A DNA stretch of 64,000 bases from Nitrospira sp. (GCA_024998565.1 JACOEM010000007.1:124001-188000); one strand, 5' to 3'. Counted from the first letter of the stretch, positions 1 to 9,043 are shown. Notes: a model not told the origin generated them from the sequence alone. A program made the numbers and translations.

Positions 1-1
1 T

Positions 2-2290
2 CATCCGCCCATACGTGAGCAGTTGAAACGGGACTATCGCGCGCTGTTGGTCGATGAATTTCAGGATACGGACCCCGTGCAGTACGAGATTGTGCTCTAT
101 CTGGCGGAGCGCCCCGGCACACAAGCCGGTTCATGGCGGGAGACGGAACTCGAATCGGGAAAACTGTTCATCGTCGGTGACCCGAAGCAATCGATTTATG
201 CCTTCCGTCGGGCCGATATCGAAGCGTTCGATCACGTCGTCGATCGGCTGGAAGGCAGCGGGGCGTTGCGCTGCGAACTGGCCACGAACTTTCGCAGCCA
301 TGCGCAGGTGCTCGATCTAGTCAACGGCGTATTCAACCGGCTTCTGGTGGCGCAACCTGCCATTCAGCCGCCGAACGTTCCGCTGACGGTGCAGCCCAAT
401 CGATCGAGTCAGTTCCGTAATCCCGGGGTGGAGCTCCGGTTGGTCGCATCGGAAGGCGACGGCGACTTGGATTCGGCAGCGGCCACGCGTGTGGAGGCGG
501 AACAGATTGCACTGATGGTGTCGGGTTTGTTGCGGCCGGCCGGGCAAGGGGGCGAAGCGAGGGGACCGGAAAGCGGGCTTCGCCCCGGGCATATCGCGCT
601 CCTCTTTCGAAAATTGACCCAGGCTGAGCACTATCTGGAAGCCCTCCGGCGGCATGGCATTGCCTACATCATCGATGGAGAGAAACATTTTTACCGCCGG
701 CAGGAGGTGATCGACCTGGTCAACATGCTCCGGTGCGTCGACAATCCTCACGACCGCATTGCCCTGGTGGGGTTGCTCCGGTCGGCAGTGGGCGGGCTGC
801 CTGATGACGCGCTGGTCGGCCTGCAGGAACGGCAGGCGCTGGATTACCGCGAAGTCGCTCGCCTGACAGACTGGAGCAGTCCGCATGCCGAGCCGCTTCG
901 CCGGTTGTATGGCGCGTTGGCACGGCTGCATGAGCAGGCGTGCTGCTCTCCGTTGCCTGAGGTGCTGGACCTCATTTTTGCGCAGCTCCCTGTCCTCGAA
1001 CTCGCAGCGGCATCCCTGCACGGAGAACAGGCCGTGGCCAATCTCTTCAAGGTTCGCCAGATGGCGGCCGAGCTGGCCGATCGTCCGAATCTCACGTTGA
1101 ACGGCTTTGTCTCACTCATGCTGGAGCGGCTCAGGGAGCAACCGGAAGAAGCGGAGAGTGCGCTCTCCGAGGACACGCTGGAGGCGGTGCGCGTGCTCAC
1201 GATCCATAAAGCCAAGGGCCTGGAGTTCCCGCTGGTGATTCTGGCCGGGTTACACCATGGCGACGGCGCGGGGCGAGGTTCTGCGCGACCGCTCATTTGG
1301 CATGACTGGTCGACGGGCGTGCAGGGGCTCGACTTGGGCGATCGCTGTAGCCTGGGTGCGGTGCTGGTGGCCGAGAAGGCGCGCACGCGTGAACAAGCGG
1401 AACGGCGTCGGCTGTTCTATGTCGGGATGACGCGCGCACGGGAGTGTCTGGTGTTGTCCGGAGCCCTGCCGCGGCGGCGGGTGCGGGGGGCGTTGTTGGA
1501 ATTGTTGGAGGAAGCGGCCGGAGCGGAACTCGGCCTGGCCGAACAGCAGGACATTCCGGTCGGTGCTGTCGGATTGCGTCAGATCGTTCTGCAGGGCGAT
1601 GATCGTCCGCCCGCCAGGCAGCGCGAACGTCCCGTCGCATTAGAAGGCGCGGTAATGGACCGGGCGTTCTCCGAACGTTGGATGCAGCGCGACCGGAACT
1701 GGCAGGCGCAGCGATCGGAACCCTTGCTGGTCTCTCCGTCGGACTTCATTCAGAAACCGGCACCGGCATCCGAGAGGGAACCAGGGCAGGTGAGACGGGT
1801 GACGCCGGGGAAGACCGTGGGGACCATCGCCCACCGGCTTCTACAATACTGGGATTTCACCGCTGATGTGGCGTCACAGGTAGCGTTGATCGACCACACT
1901 TCGCTGGCGCTTGATGAACCGGATACGGGGATGCAGGAGGCTGTGATCGAGGAGGTACGGGACCTGTTGCGAACCTTCGCCCAATCTGCGGCCTACGATC
2001 GACTGCGGCGGGCGACGGTGATCGGGCGTGAGGTGCCGTTTCTCGTGCCCTGGAACGACGGTCGCCAGATCATGGAAGGGGTCATCGATCTGCTCTACCG
2101 GATCGACGGCGCGCTCTGGATTGCCGATTATAAGACGGATATGATCCCGCCGGATCAGGTGGCGGCAAGGGCTGAGCTCTATCGGGAACAGGCGCGGTTG
2201 TATCGGGTGGCGGTCGAACAGTCGCTGGGCGAACCGGTGGCGGGTTTTGAGTTTATTTTCCTGCGACATGGAGTGACGGTCACGGTCTGA
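2..2290 (+). CDS. UvrD/RecB-like helicase-nuclease (AddA-type), 5' end outside window
   Basis: C-terminal 760 or so residues of an ATP-dependent helicase-nuclease that processes DNA double-strand ends for recombination. The reading frame is open from the first bases of the window, so the N-terminal Walker A part lies upstream; the visible part opens with the superfamily-1 motif II (LVDEFQDTDP), followed by GDPKQSIYAFRRAD (motif III), ATNFRSH (motif IV), VLTIHKAKGLEFP (motif V) and FYVGMTRARE (motif VI). The C-terminus carries the PD-(D/E)XK nuclease signature GVIDLLYR...ADYKTD of RecB/AddA. A TPR lipoprotein gene follows after 17 bases. AddA is the most likely assignment; a RecB-like exonuclease V subunit is the alternative, since no partner gene is visible. 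Confidence 0.9.
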   Translation, partial: HPPIREQLKRDYRALLVDEFQDTDPVQYEIVLYLAERPGTQAGSWRETELESGKLFIVGDPKQSIYAFRRADIEAFDHVVDRLEGSGALRCELATNFRSHAQVLDLVNGVFNRLLVAQPAIQPPNVPLTVQPNRSSQFRNPGVELRLVASEGDGDLDSAAATRVEAEQIALMVSGLLRPAGQGGEARGPESGLRPGHIALLFRKLTQAEHYLEALRRHGIAYIIDGEKHFYRRQEVIDLVNMLRCVDNPHDRIALVGLLRSAVGGLPDDALVGLQERQALDYREVARLTDWSSPHAEPLRRLYGALARLHEQACCSPLPEVLDLIFAQLPVLELAAASLHGEQAVANLFKVRQMAAELADRPNLTLNGFVSLMLERLREQPEEAESALSEDTLEAVRVLTIHKAKGLEFPLVILAGLHHGDGAGRGSARPLIWHDWSTGVQGLDLGDRCSLGAVLVAEKARTREQAERRRLFYVGMTRARECLVLSGALPRRRVRGALLELLEEAAGAELGLAEQQDIPVGAVGLRQIVLQGDDRPPARQRERPVALEGAVMDRAFSERWMQRDRNWQAQRSEPLLVSPSDFIQKPAPASEREPGQVRRVTPGKTVGTIAHRLLQYWDFTADVASQVALIDHTSLALDEPDTGMQEAVIEEVRDLLRTFAQSAAYDRLRRATVIGREVPFLVPWNDGRQIMEGVIDLLYRIDGALWIADYKTDMIPPDQVAARAELYREQARLYRVAVEQSLGEPVAGFEFIFLRHGVTVTV

Positions 2291-2307
2291 GTGCAAAGGA
2301 GGGTGGC

Positions 2308-2712
2308 ATGAGGGCGTTTCGATGGGCGGTGTTGGTCATGACGGCGATCGTCGGCTGTGCGAGTCAACACAAGGTGGAGGTGCGGCCGCTGCATGCGGCG
2401 GCGGGGACCAGCGCGGTGGTGAGTCAGCAATTGGAGCAGGGCAATCAGTTGTTTGCACAACAGGACTGGGCCGGTGCTCAACAGGTGTATCTGGCGACGA
2501 TCCAGGCCGACCAGACGCTGGCAGAAGCTCACTACAATCTTGCGTTGACGCTGGAGCGATTGGGCGAGAAAGCGGAAGCCAGGAAACACTATGTCGCCGC
2601 GGCGAACCTGGCTCCAGGGAACAAGGTGATTTGGGATGCCCCGCCGCTTCGGAAATACGACCGCGAGCTCGGATTGGACAGAAAATCCTGGATGGATGCC
2701 AATCCCAAGTAG
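2308..2712 (+). CDS. TPR-repeat lipoprotein
   Basis: Small probable lipoprotein of 134 residues. The N-terminus has Arg, a hydrophobic stretch (VLVMTAIVG) and a lipobox ending at Cys17 (IVGC), so it is likely processed by Lgt/LspA and anchored to a membrane facing the periplasm. Residues about 45-110 form two tetratricopeptide-like helix pairs (QGNQLFAQQDWAGAQQVY and AHYNLALTLERLGEKAEA), which normally hold protein partners. The start is supported by AAGGAGG 8 bases upstream. It follows the helicase gene closely and converges with lgt. The partner is unknown. Confidence 0.8.
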   Translation: MRAFRWAVLVMTAIVGCASQHKVEVRPLHAAAGTSAVVSQQLEQGNQLFAQQDWAGAQQVYLATIQADQTLAEAHYNLALTLERLGEKAEARKHYVAAANLAPGNKVIWDAPPLRKYDRELGLDRKSWMDANPK

Positions 2713-2737
2713 CAGTGCCGTACCGGCCGCCCATGCG

Positions 2738-3571
2738 TCAGAGCGGGGCGGCTGTACCTGAGTCCGGCTGAAGCGGACGTTTCCGTTGGGCCGCGATCGC
2801 CAGGATCACCGCTCCCGCCACGATCATGGGAATGCTGAGCATCTGTCCCATCGAAATCGTCCCGACGATGAATCCGATCTGCGCATCCGGCTCGCGAAAG
2901 AACTCCACGACAATCCGGCAGATCCCATAGCCCATTAGGAAGGCGCCGAAGACGGTGCCCGATGGCGGCAGGCGGCGGGTGATCAGCCAGAGTACGGTAA
3001 AGAGCAGGAGCCCTTCCAGGAACGCTTCATAGAGCTGTGACGGGTGGCGGCAGGCCATACCGCCGGCCGGGAACACCATGCACCAGTCCGCATCTGTGGG
3101 GCGGCCGTAGAGTTCGCCGTTAATAAAGTTACCAATTCGCCCCAGTCCGAGACCCACCGGGGTCACACCGGCGGCGAGGTCGGCAATGGTCAGAACCGTC
3201 ATACCTTGCCGCCTGGCAAACAGTATCAACGCCACAATGGTGCCGATCAGCCCGCCATGAAACGACATGCCGCCTTCCCAGACGGCAAAAATCTTGAGCG
3301 GATTCTCCAGGTAGTAAGACAGGTTATAAAACAGGACATACCCCAACCGGCCGCCGGCAAACACGCCGACTGCTGCGTAGACGATCATGTCGTAGACCTG
3401 ATCGTTGTTCAGCGGCAGCTTCTGCGCCCTGGCTCGGGCCGCGATGATGAAGTACGCCAGCGTGAGGCCGATGAGATACATCAGGCCGTACCACCGGAAC
3501 TGAAGCGGCCCTACGCGCAAGAAGACCGGGTCGATATCGGGATAGGGGATGGCGTGCAACCAGGACAGCAT
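2738..3571 (-). CDS. lgt: Prolipoprotein diacylglyceryl transferase
   Basis: Inner-membrane enzyme that transfers diacylglycerol from phosphatidylglycerol to the lipobox cysteine of prelipoproteins, the first step of lipoprotein maturation. The Lgt signature GRIGNFINGELYGRPTD is present, as are the N-terminal FRWYGLMYLIG segment and about seven hydrophobic helices. I chose the inner ATG at 3571 (277 residues, beginning MLSWLHAIPY) rather than the ATG at 3586: GGAG lies 7 bases before it, the upstream ATG has no good ribosome binding site, and family members begin near this point. It converges with the TPR lipoprotein gene, a plausible substrate but not a specific link. Confidence 0.95.
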   Translation of the reverse strand: MLSWLHAIPYPDIDPVFLRVGPLQFRWYGLMYLIGLTLAYFIIAARARAQKLPLNNDQVYDMIVYAAVGVFAGGRLGYVLFYNLSYYLENPLKIFAVWEGGMSFHGGLIGTIVALILFARRQGMTVLTIADLAAGVTPVGLGLGRIGNFINGELYGRPTDADWCMVFPAGGMACRHPSQLYEAFLEGLLLFTVLWLITRRLPPSGTVFGAFLMGYGICRIVVEFFREPDAQIGFIVGTISMGQMLSIPMIVAGAVILAIAAQRKRPLQPDSGTAAPL

Positions 3572-3810
3572 AGTAGGACTCCACATAGTTTCGCGATCTT
3601 ATGTGAGCCTGTTCTGCAATGCAAGGCAAGGCGCGAAGCCGCGCCGGCTAAGGCCTGCCGCCGGTTCAGATGTTTTCCCTACGCACACCTGTCGCTTTTC
3701 TGAAACGGTTGTCTCCTTCCGTTGTTCACAAAACAGCACCCTTTATGAGAAGTCGTTAACCCGGTGTCGCCGTAACGCAGAAATCCCAACGAATCCGCAT
3801 CGCGCGGCGG

Positions 3811-3826
3811 TGGCACGGTTGATGCT
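3811..3826 (+). promoter_or_regulatory. Candidate sigma-54 (-24/-12) promoter of ytxH-like gene
   Basis: TGGCACGGTTGATGCT matches the sigma-54 consensus TGGCACG-N4-TTGCW except for one T-to-A change in the -12 element; the GG and GC pairs are exactly 12 bases apart as required. It lies about 70 bases before the start codon at 3898, leaving a leader of about 60 bases. No activator gene is adjacent and I see no clear dyad enhancer upstream. Confidence 0.55.
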
Positions 3827-3897
3827 GTACTCATCGATAGCTCTCGCCGGAAGTCAGTGGACAGTAAACCTTGTGGTACTAAAGGGAGGATGTCACG

Positions 3898-4149
3898 ATG
3901 TCTACCAAGGGGCGTGAAGCAGCGAAGATTGCAGCCATCATCGGAGGGGGCGCAGTTGTGGGGGCGGCGCTGGGATTACTTCTGGCTCCGAAGACCGGGG
4001 CGGAAACGAGGCGGGATGTTGCGCGGTATGCCAAGCGGGCGCAGGTTCAGGCTACCCGTTTCAGCCGTTCTGTGAAGAGCGGTGTTTCCACCATGGTGGA
4101 ACGCAGCAAGGCATTGGTGAAAAGAGACGATCACAAAGAGGCCGCCTAA
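3898..4149 (+). CDS. YtxH domain-containing small protein
   Basis: Protein of 83 residues with the YtxH arrangement: a short N-terminus, one glycine/alanine-rich membrane-like helix (AAIIGGGAVVGAALGLLLAPKTG, residues about 11-33; read as AIIGGGAVVGAALGLLL), the family hallmark APKTG, then a positively charged amphipathic tail. YtxH proteins are associated with general stress, but their biochemical role is unknown. The start is preceded by GGGAGG 9 bases upstream. A sigma-54-type promoter lies in front and a hairpin behind, suggesting a single-gene transcription unit. Confidence 0.85.
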   Translation: MSTKGREAAKIAAIIGGGAVVGAALGLLLAPKTGAETRRDVARYAKRAQVQATRFSRSVKSGVSTMVERSKALVKRDDHKEAA

Positions 4150-4196
4150 GCCTGGTGGCTTGCCGGTCCGGTTCCGATAGAAGGCGCCTACTGCAG

Positions 4197-4222
4197 CGGC
4201 CTGTCTCGCGAGGGACAGGCCG
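4197..4222 (+). terminator. Hairpin downstream of ytxH-like gene
   Basis: CGGCCTGTC pairs perfectly with GACAGGCCG; with the two inner pairs the stem closes on a GCGA tetraloop. It lies 47 bases after the stop codon. The following bases (TTGTGG) are not a real U-tract, so it may be a weak terminator or a transcript-protecting stem. Confidence 0.5.
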
Positions 4223-4303
4223 TTGTGGCATGAGCAGATGTTCGTCCTGGAAGCTTGACCCCCCGGGAGCCCGATGTTAGATTTCGCCCCGGCAGTTTTT
4301 ACT

Positions 4304-4390
4304 GCGGGAGTGGCGGAATCGGCAGACGCCCAGGACTTAAAATCCTGTACTGTAAAAAGTGTGCGGGTTCAAGTCCCGCCTCCCGCACCA
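4304..4390 (+). tRNA. tRNA-Leu(UAA)
   Basis: Class II tRNA with acceptor stem GCGGGAG/CTCCCGC, anticodon stem CAGGA/TCCTG around loop CTTAAAA (anticodon TAA at 4338-4340), a long variable arm, T-arm GCGGGTTCAAGTCCCGC, discriminator A at 4387 and an encoded CCA at 4388-4390. It reads UUA (and UUG by wobble). Confidence 0.97.
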
Positions 4391-5018
4391 AAACGCCAAC
4401 GCTTTTCTTCCACGACCGGCCCCATTTACGTTCCTCCAAGTTCTTTCCAACCCTGCGAGTGTGAAAACTCCTCCCGTCGGATCCACTTTCAGACCAATCG
4501 CAGGACGCCGATACATGCTCTCTCTCGTGTGCCTGGTTCATTTCTGCCGGGAAATGGTGGGCGCCCGCTCTTTCCGGTTTCCGAGAACAGCCTCGGAGAA
4601 ATTGTAAGGTCCCCTCAACCGTGTCCCATCCGTTAGACCAGAAGCGACCGACGGGTCTTCGTGAGGTCAGTGTCTCGCGTCGCCTGTTGCGCTAGCAAAT
4701 TGTGATCACTGATTGAGGCTAAGGTGTGTGTCTGCCGGGTCGCGCACTCGATCGTGCCATTGTCAAATCTAAGTGCTGTTGGTGCGGTCTCTATGATTGA
4801 ATGGGAATTGACCGTGCCGTACTTGAAACGTTTCGCGTCCACAGGGAATGGCGGGGGGTGTTAGGAGCAGAGAATCTCGATCGAGTGGCCCACATGAAGA
4901 CTTGTCACTGTCTTGCTGCGGAAACCATTTGAAGTCGGGAGGGAAACCGGGAAGTGCGCGAGCAGTTGAGGGCCGCGCGCAGTCGTTCATACCGTGAGTT
5001 TCTAGAGTATCGATTTTA
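4391..5018. other. Intergenic stretch without recognisable gene
   Basis: About 630 bases between tRNA-Leu and tRNA-Phe. Short open frames occur on both strands, but none has a ribosome binding site, a family signature or convincing codon use; one of them is simply the antisense translation of the tRNA-Leu. I see no repeat or terminator with a U-tract. Confidence 0.6.
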
Positions 5019-5094
5019 TGGTGCCGAGGGACAGAATCGAACTGTCGACACCAGCCTTTTCAGGGCTGTGCTCTACCAACTGAGCTACCTCGGC
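5019..5094 (-). tRNA. tRNA-Phe(GAA)
   Basis: On the minus strand: acceptor stem GCCGAGG/CCTCGGC, D-arm GCTCAGTTGGTAGAGC, anticodon stem CAGCC/GGCTG with loop CTGAAAA (anticodon GAA), T-loop GTTCGAT, discriminator A and an encoded CCA (5019-5021). Reads UUC and UUU. Confidence 0.97.
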
Positions 5095-5166
5095 ATTTCG
5101 GCAGGATGCTGGAGGGGTTTCTGTCTACAGGATCACCGAAGAAAAATCAACTCTTGATGTTCGACG

Positions 5167-5257
5167 TGGCGGAGAGGGCGGGATTTGAACCCGCGACAGG
5201 CTTTTGACCTGTGCCGGTTTAGCAAACCGGTGCCTTCGGCCACTCGGCCACCTCTCC
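5167..5257 (-). tRNA. tRNA-Ser(GCU)
   Basis: On the minus strand: acceptor stem GGAGAGG/CCTCTCC with the serine-typical G discriminator, anticodon loop TTGCTAA with anticodon GCT (complement at 5221-5223), a long variable arm, T-arm CGGGTTCAAATCCCG, and encoded CCA (5167-5169). Reads AGC and AGU. It lies 72 bases upstream of tRNA-Phe on the same strand and is probably co-transcribed with it. Confidence 0.97.
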
Positions 5258-5453
5258 GCAAGTCGCTACCCGCAGAATTTGTATTGAGTTCCCGCGCCTA
5301 GATCCTTCGAATACGAACCCTCTCGAAGAAGAGGTGGGATCATACCCCAGAGCATGGAGCGCACTCAAGTGATTCTCGCGAATGATTTTGACGCCGGAGC
5401 GGCCGGCTTTTTAGCGGAGTGAGGTGGACGTGGGGACGTGCCGTGATCTTCAA

Positions 5454-5729
5454 CTATCTTTTTCCGAATTCCTTCAGGATATCGAGAAAAGTGCTCTGCC
5501 ACTGGGCGAGCAGGCCCATGTGTCGTTTGTGGTCTGTGGTGTGAACGAGCTTTCCGTACACTGATCTCCCCGGAGACAAGGTCCGAGACGGACTCATCTG
5601 TGCGTGTGAAGTTCCCATGCCAGGGGGATCGATCTCGGCGGATCGGATCACCCCGCTGGTCAGAAGCATTCGCAGCGCATGCGCTTTCTGTTGGGATGAT
5701 TTGCTTATCACCTTTTTCGAACTGGCCAT
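5454..5729 (-). CDS. Small hypothetical protein
   Basis: Possible gene of 91 residues starting MASSKKVISKSSQQ and rich in Lys, Ser, Thr and His. I chose the ATG at 5729 because GAGG lies just before it; the longer open frame starting at 5837 would overlap the neighbouring zinc-ribbon gene. It sits 53 bases downstream of that gene on the same strand, which favours a two-gene unit. No family is recognised and there is no signal peptide or membrane helix. Confidence 0.4.
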   Translation of the reverse strand: MASSKKVISKSSQQKAHALRMLLTSGVIRSAEIDPPGMGTSHAQMSPSRTLSPGRSVYGKLVHTTDHKRHMGLLAQWQSTFLDILKEFGKR

Positions 5730-5782
5730 GAATCCTCGTGGTGCAGTGTGTGTGGGTCGTGACACCGGGTGGACGAACATCA

Positions 5783-5983
5783 CTACATCCACAGAATACG
5801 GCCCAGATCTTCGTCGAGTTCCTTGGCTCGTTGGCATTGGCTGCAGCGGGCGAAGAGGCCATCGGTACCGGGTGAGGTCTGAGAACGGAGCACCAATTGA
5901 TACTTGTGCCCTCCACAGAACGGGCAGGCCTTACCATGAAGTTCTCGGCGCACGGATCCGATTCTTCCGACTTGTTTATGCAT
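5783..5983 (-). CDS. Small zinc-ribbon protein
   Basis: Protein of 66 residues with two CXXC knuckles (CPFC at 21-24 and CSQC at 47-50) spaced as in a zinc ribbon. The start at 5983 has a strong GGAGG four bases upstream. Such small ribbons commonly bind nucleic acid or protein partners, but no specific role can be read here. The downstream gene on the same strand is unknown. Confidence 0.65.
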   Translation of the reverse strand: MHKQVGRIGSVRRELHGKACPFCGGHKYQLVLRSQTSPGTDGLFARCSQCQRAKELDEDLGRILWM

Positions 5984-6464
5984 GGTGCCTCCGGTGAAAG
6001 GGGAGAGTCATTTGGGGGAGCCTGCCGGGGGATTGGGGCAGGGTTTGTAATGACTCGTGCATGCTCAACAATACCCAGCAAGCGGGATGCTGAGAATACC
6101 GTGGAGGAGGGGAGGGGTTGTGATCTAAGGAGGGGGGTGCGGTGAAGCGGAAATATTGCCTTTGTGCCTGTATCTAGTAATATTTAAATATCAAATACAT
6201 ATGCGATATAGATGATGTTATTTGAGAGATATTGCCAGGGCCAGGAAGCTGAAGATGAGGGATGGTTCTGAGAGCGCCGGGAGGGCAAAGAGAATAGGAA
6301 GATAAATTCGGGGGTGAAGGCAGATCCCGCCAGGAGGATGTCGAGACCTCTTGCCGCCCTGGGTGGGCACAACCAAAGCAGACACCTTCACCCTTTTTCA
6401 GTCAACCATGCCGTCAGGTGGTCGTGCAAGTCCGTAGTTGTTCGGAGGTGGAGATATGGGGGGA
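5984..6464. other. Gene-poor stretch with a low-G+C island
   Basis: No convincing gene. Bases about 6150-6235 are strikingly AT-rich compared with everything around them and include the 12-bp palindrome ATATTTAAATAT (6180-6191). Open frames across the stretch have no ribosome binding site or recognisable protein signature. The AT-rich part could hold the promoter of the minus-strand gene starting at 5983, or be foreign DNA. Confidence 0.5.
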
Positions 6465-6497
6465 GATGGGAATGCACTTTCGGGGCGCATTCCCATC
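6465..6497. repeat. Perfect 11-bp inverted repeat
   Basis: GATGGGAATGC (6465-6475) and GCATTCCCATC (6487-6497) are perfect inverted copies with an 11-base loop; a third ATTCCCAT follows at about 6541. It lies about 80 bases behind the stop codon of the minus-strand PilZ gene and may end its transcript, although neither strand has a U-tract after the stem. A protein-binding site is an alternative. Confidence 0.55.
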
Positions 6498-6575
6498 GTG
6501 GAGAGGAGCCTCTTGATGCGGGACGCTTAGGGGGGAGACCATTCCCATGGCGGATGCTGATCGGGCTCCAACCGG

Positions 6576-6941
6576 CTATCCCGCGGTGGTGCCCATGCAG
6601 ACAACCCTCTCACTCCAAGCCTGTTGAGGCGTCCGTTTCTCGATATAGCCGGCGAGAAAGCGGAGCCGGGTTTGGTCGGTCTCAGACATCCGGATAAATT
6701 CGAGCCCGACCTGTCCGTTCTTTACCCATCGAACAGCCGCCAATTTGACCTGCAGGGCCGTCGCACTAGTCGGGAAGGATAGGCGCAGGTCCACATACTG
6801 CCCCACCTTGAGTTTCATGCTGGTTTTCAGCAGGCAACCCGGCACGGAGAGATTCACCAGCTGTCCCTGTCCCATCATACCTTCACAGGAGAGGATGCAA
6901 GTGCTCTGGACCGGTTCGCGCTTGGTGTATCGCTGTTTCAC
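6576..6941 (-). CDS. PilZ domain protein (c-di-GMP binding)
   Basis: Stand-alone PilZ domain of 121 residues, the usual receptor for cyclic-di-GMP. An N-terminal basic motif (YTKREPV) precedes the second motif NLSVPGC, which matches the (D/N)xSxxG loop, and the beta-barrel continues through LKVGQYVDLRLSFP and GQVGLEFI. The start is GTG at 6941 with AGGAGG a few bases upstream. It could couple c-di-GMP to motility or envelope functions; the HD-GYP phosphodiesterase at 35.8-37.4 kb is a possible opposing enzyme but there is no direct link. The first arginine of the canonical RxxxR motif appears displaced, so binding affinity is uncertain. Confidence 0.85.
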   Translation of the reverse strand: MKQRYTKREPVQSTCILSCEGMMGQGQLVNLSVPGCLLKTSMKLKVGQYVDLRLSFPTSATALQVKLAAVRWVKNGQVGLEFIRMSETDQTRLRFLAGYIEKRTPQQAWSERVVCMGTTAG

Positions 6942-7204
6942 AATGCCTCCTGGTTAGGTGAGCCCCTCATGTCTCGTTATGGTCCAAGTATATGCCGGGA
7001 TCGAACGATGTCATTCCGCGAGAGGTGTCCCTCGAATGGGGGGCTGTCGTGAATTGTGAGCAACTCATGACGACTGCACTCTCAGCCGCGTGATGATTCA
7101 ACCGGCGGCTACAGACCGATTTCCCAACCTCCTGAACCGGATAGTTCGCAGACCTTCCCCATCTGTCCGTCATCGTCTATAGGCTGTACATCTTTGGCGT
7201 CTAG

Positions 7205-9043
7205 CACGAATTGATCGTGGGGAACGAGCCGGTGGCATCATCGGATCTGAAGAGATGGCGGCGACAGGTCGACAGGAACGTACGATGGTTGAATGCCTAC
7301 GGTCCGACGGAAACGACCATTACCGCGAGCCTGTATGAGCCTCCGCTGTCAGTGGAAGAATTTGCCCTTCATACGGTTCCGATCGGGAGGCCGTTGCCGG
7401 GCCGGTCGATGTACGTCCTCGACCGGCACCTCGAGCCGGTGCCGTTTGACGTGCCCGGCGAAGTGTATATCGGGGGTGAGACGCTGGCACGCGGCTATCT
7501 CGACGATCCGGAACGGACCGCCGGCCTGTTCATTCCAGACCCCTTCGGGGGACGGCCCGGCGCAAGACTGTACAGGACGGGAGATCGAGCATTGGTCAGA
7601 AGCGACGGCACCATCGAATTCCATGGCCGTTTTGACGATCAGGTCAAATTGCGCGGGTTCCGTATCGAACCGGGGGAGATCGAAGAGCGGTTGCGCCGTC
7701 ATCCGGACGTGCGAACCGGTCTGGTTGTTCCACGGGAGGATGCTGAGGGACGGATCAGGCTTGTGGCCTATGTCGTGGTTCGAGAGGGCGCGCAGTTCGA
7801 CGAACCGGACTTCCGCCGCTGGCTCGCTTCGACCCTGCCGGATTACATGATCCCTTCCCTGATTCTCCCGCTGACCGAGCTGCCGCGGACACCGGGTGGC
7901 AAGGTGGATCGAGTGGCCTTACCTGCGCCCGACTGGTCGGCCGTCAGCCGACAATCGTATGTGGCTCCCGCAACGCCGTTGCAGCGCCGGCTGGCCGTAA
8001 TGTGGAGCGAGGTGCTGGCTGTTGGCCGGATCGGCCTCCATGACAATTTTTTCGATTTGGGCGGACATTCCCTTCTCGCCGTTCAGCTGATCGCCCGCAT
8101 CCAGAACCTGGTCGATCGCCCGCTGGCCCTGATGGAGTTGTTTCAGTTTCCCACCCTGGCGACTTTGGCTGAGCACCTCGAAGGGGAGCGTCGTGACATA
8201 TCACCGGAGATCCTCGTGCTGCACGAGGGAGGCGCCGCGCCGCCGCTGTTTTGTTTTGACCCGACCGGCACGCATGTTCAGGCCTATCGCCCGCTCGCAC
8301 TCTCGATGGAGGATGAACGTCCCGTCTACGGATTGTCGTTGAGCCATCTCTTCACCATGCGTTGGCAGGATGTCTCCATTCACCAACTTGCCGAACGACA
8401 GGCCCGGCTGATTCGTGAGCGTCAACGACAGGGCCCTTATCATCTCCTGGGCTGGTCGAACGGCGGGGTCCTTGCCTTGGCGGTGGCACGACTGCTGGAG
8501 CAGGGCGGGAACGCGGTCGCGTTTCTCGGTCTGTTGGACACGCAACCGGACCAGGCCGTCTCTGCGGCCGGTGACGCAACGCCTGTCGAGGAGTTAATGG
8601 CCTACATACGGCAGGACCGGAGAGGCAATTTCGAGTCGATCCCTCAGCAGGAACGAGAGGCGCTCCAGCAGCATCTGGCGTCGCTGCCGGACGACGACCG
8701 CCTGGAGTATGCCATTCAATGGGCGAGGGAACGGAACTTTCTTTCCGATGAGGAGGCCCAGGCCTCGATCGGATCCCTGAAGCTCGGTTATGCCCTGGCG
8801 CGAGAGGTTGCACGATTCTTGACCGTGACCCGATCCAATCCGATTCAGGCGCCGATCCACGTCTGGTGGACGACGAGCACCTTGGCGAGACACGGCAAGG
8901 GCCCGGTCGACTGGTCGGCCCATACAACAGGTCTCGTGTCGGTGGATACGGTGGTCGGAGATCACGTGGACGCCGTCTACAGCATCCACGCACACCAGCG
9001 GATCGGCGACCAGCTCGCCGGCATTCGCGCGCCCACGGCATAA
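7205..9043 (+). pseudogene. 5'-truncated NRPS module remnant: half adenylation domain, PCP, thioesterase
   Basis: Remnant of the last module of a non-ribosomal peptide synthetase. The frame opens directly after a TAG at 7202-7204 and starts inside the adenylation domain (LIVGNEPV, then NAYGPTETT, motif A5); motifs A1-A4, including the ATP-binding loops, are missing. Motifs A7 (YRTGD), A8 (GRFDDQVKLRGFRIEPGEIE) and A10 (PRTPGGKVDR) are intact, followed by a carrier domain with the phosphopantetheine serine in DNFFDLGGHSLL and a type I thioesterase with GWSNG nucleophile, LLDTQPD acid and GDHVD histidine. No ribosome binding site is seen. Upstream DNA holds no other NRPS part. The rest is open over 1.8 kb, so truncation looks recent, or the piece is still used as a PCP-thioesterase. 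Confidence 0.85.

Noticed and set aside
4299-4541. Minus-strand open frame of 80 codons over tRNA-Leu
   Set aside because: It is the antisense reading of the tRNA gene, a well-known artefact; no ribosome binding site.
4633-4842. Small minus-strand gene between tRNA genes
   Set aside because: GTG start without ribosome binding site and no recognisable sequence.
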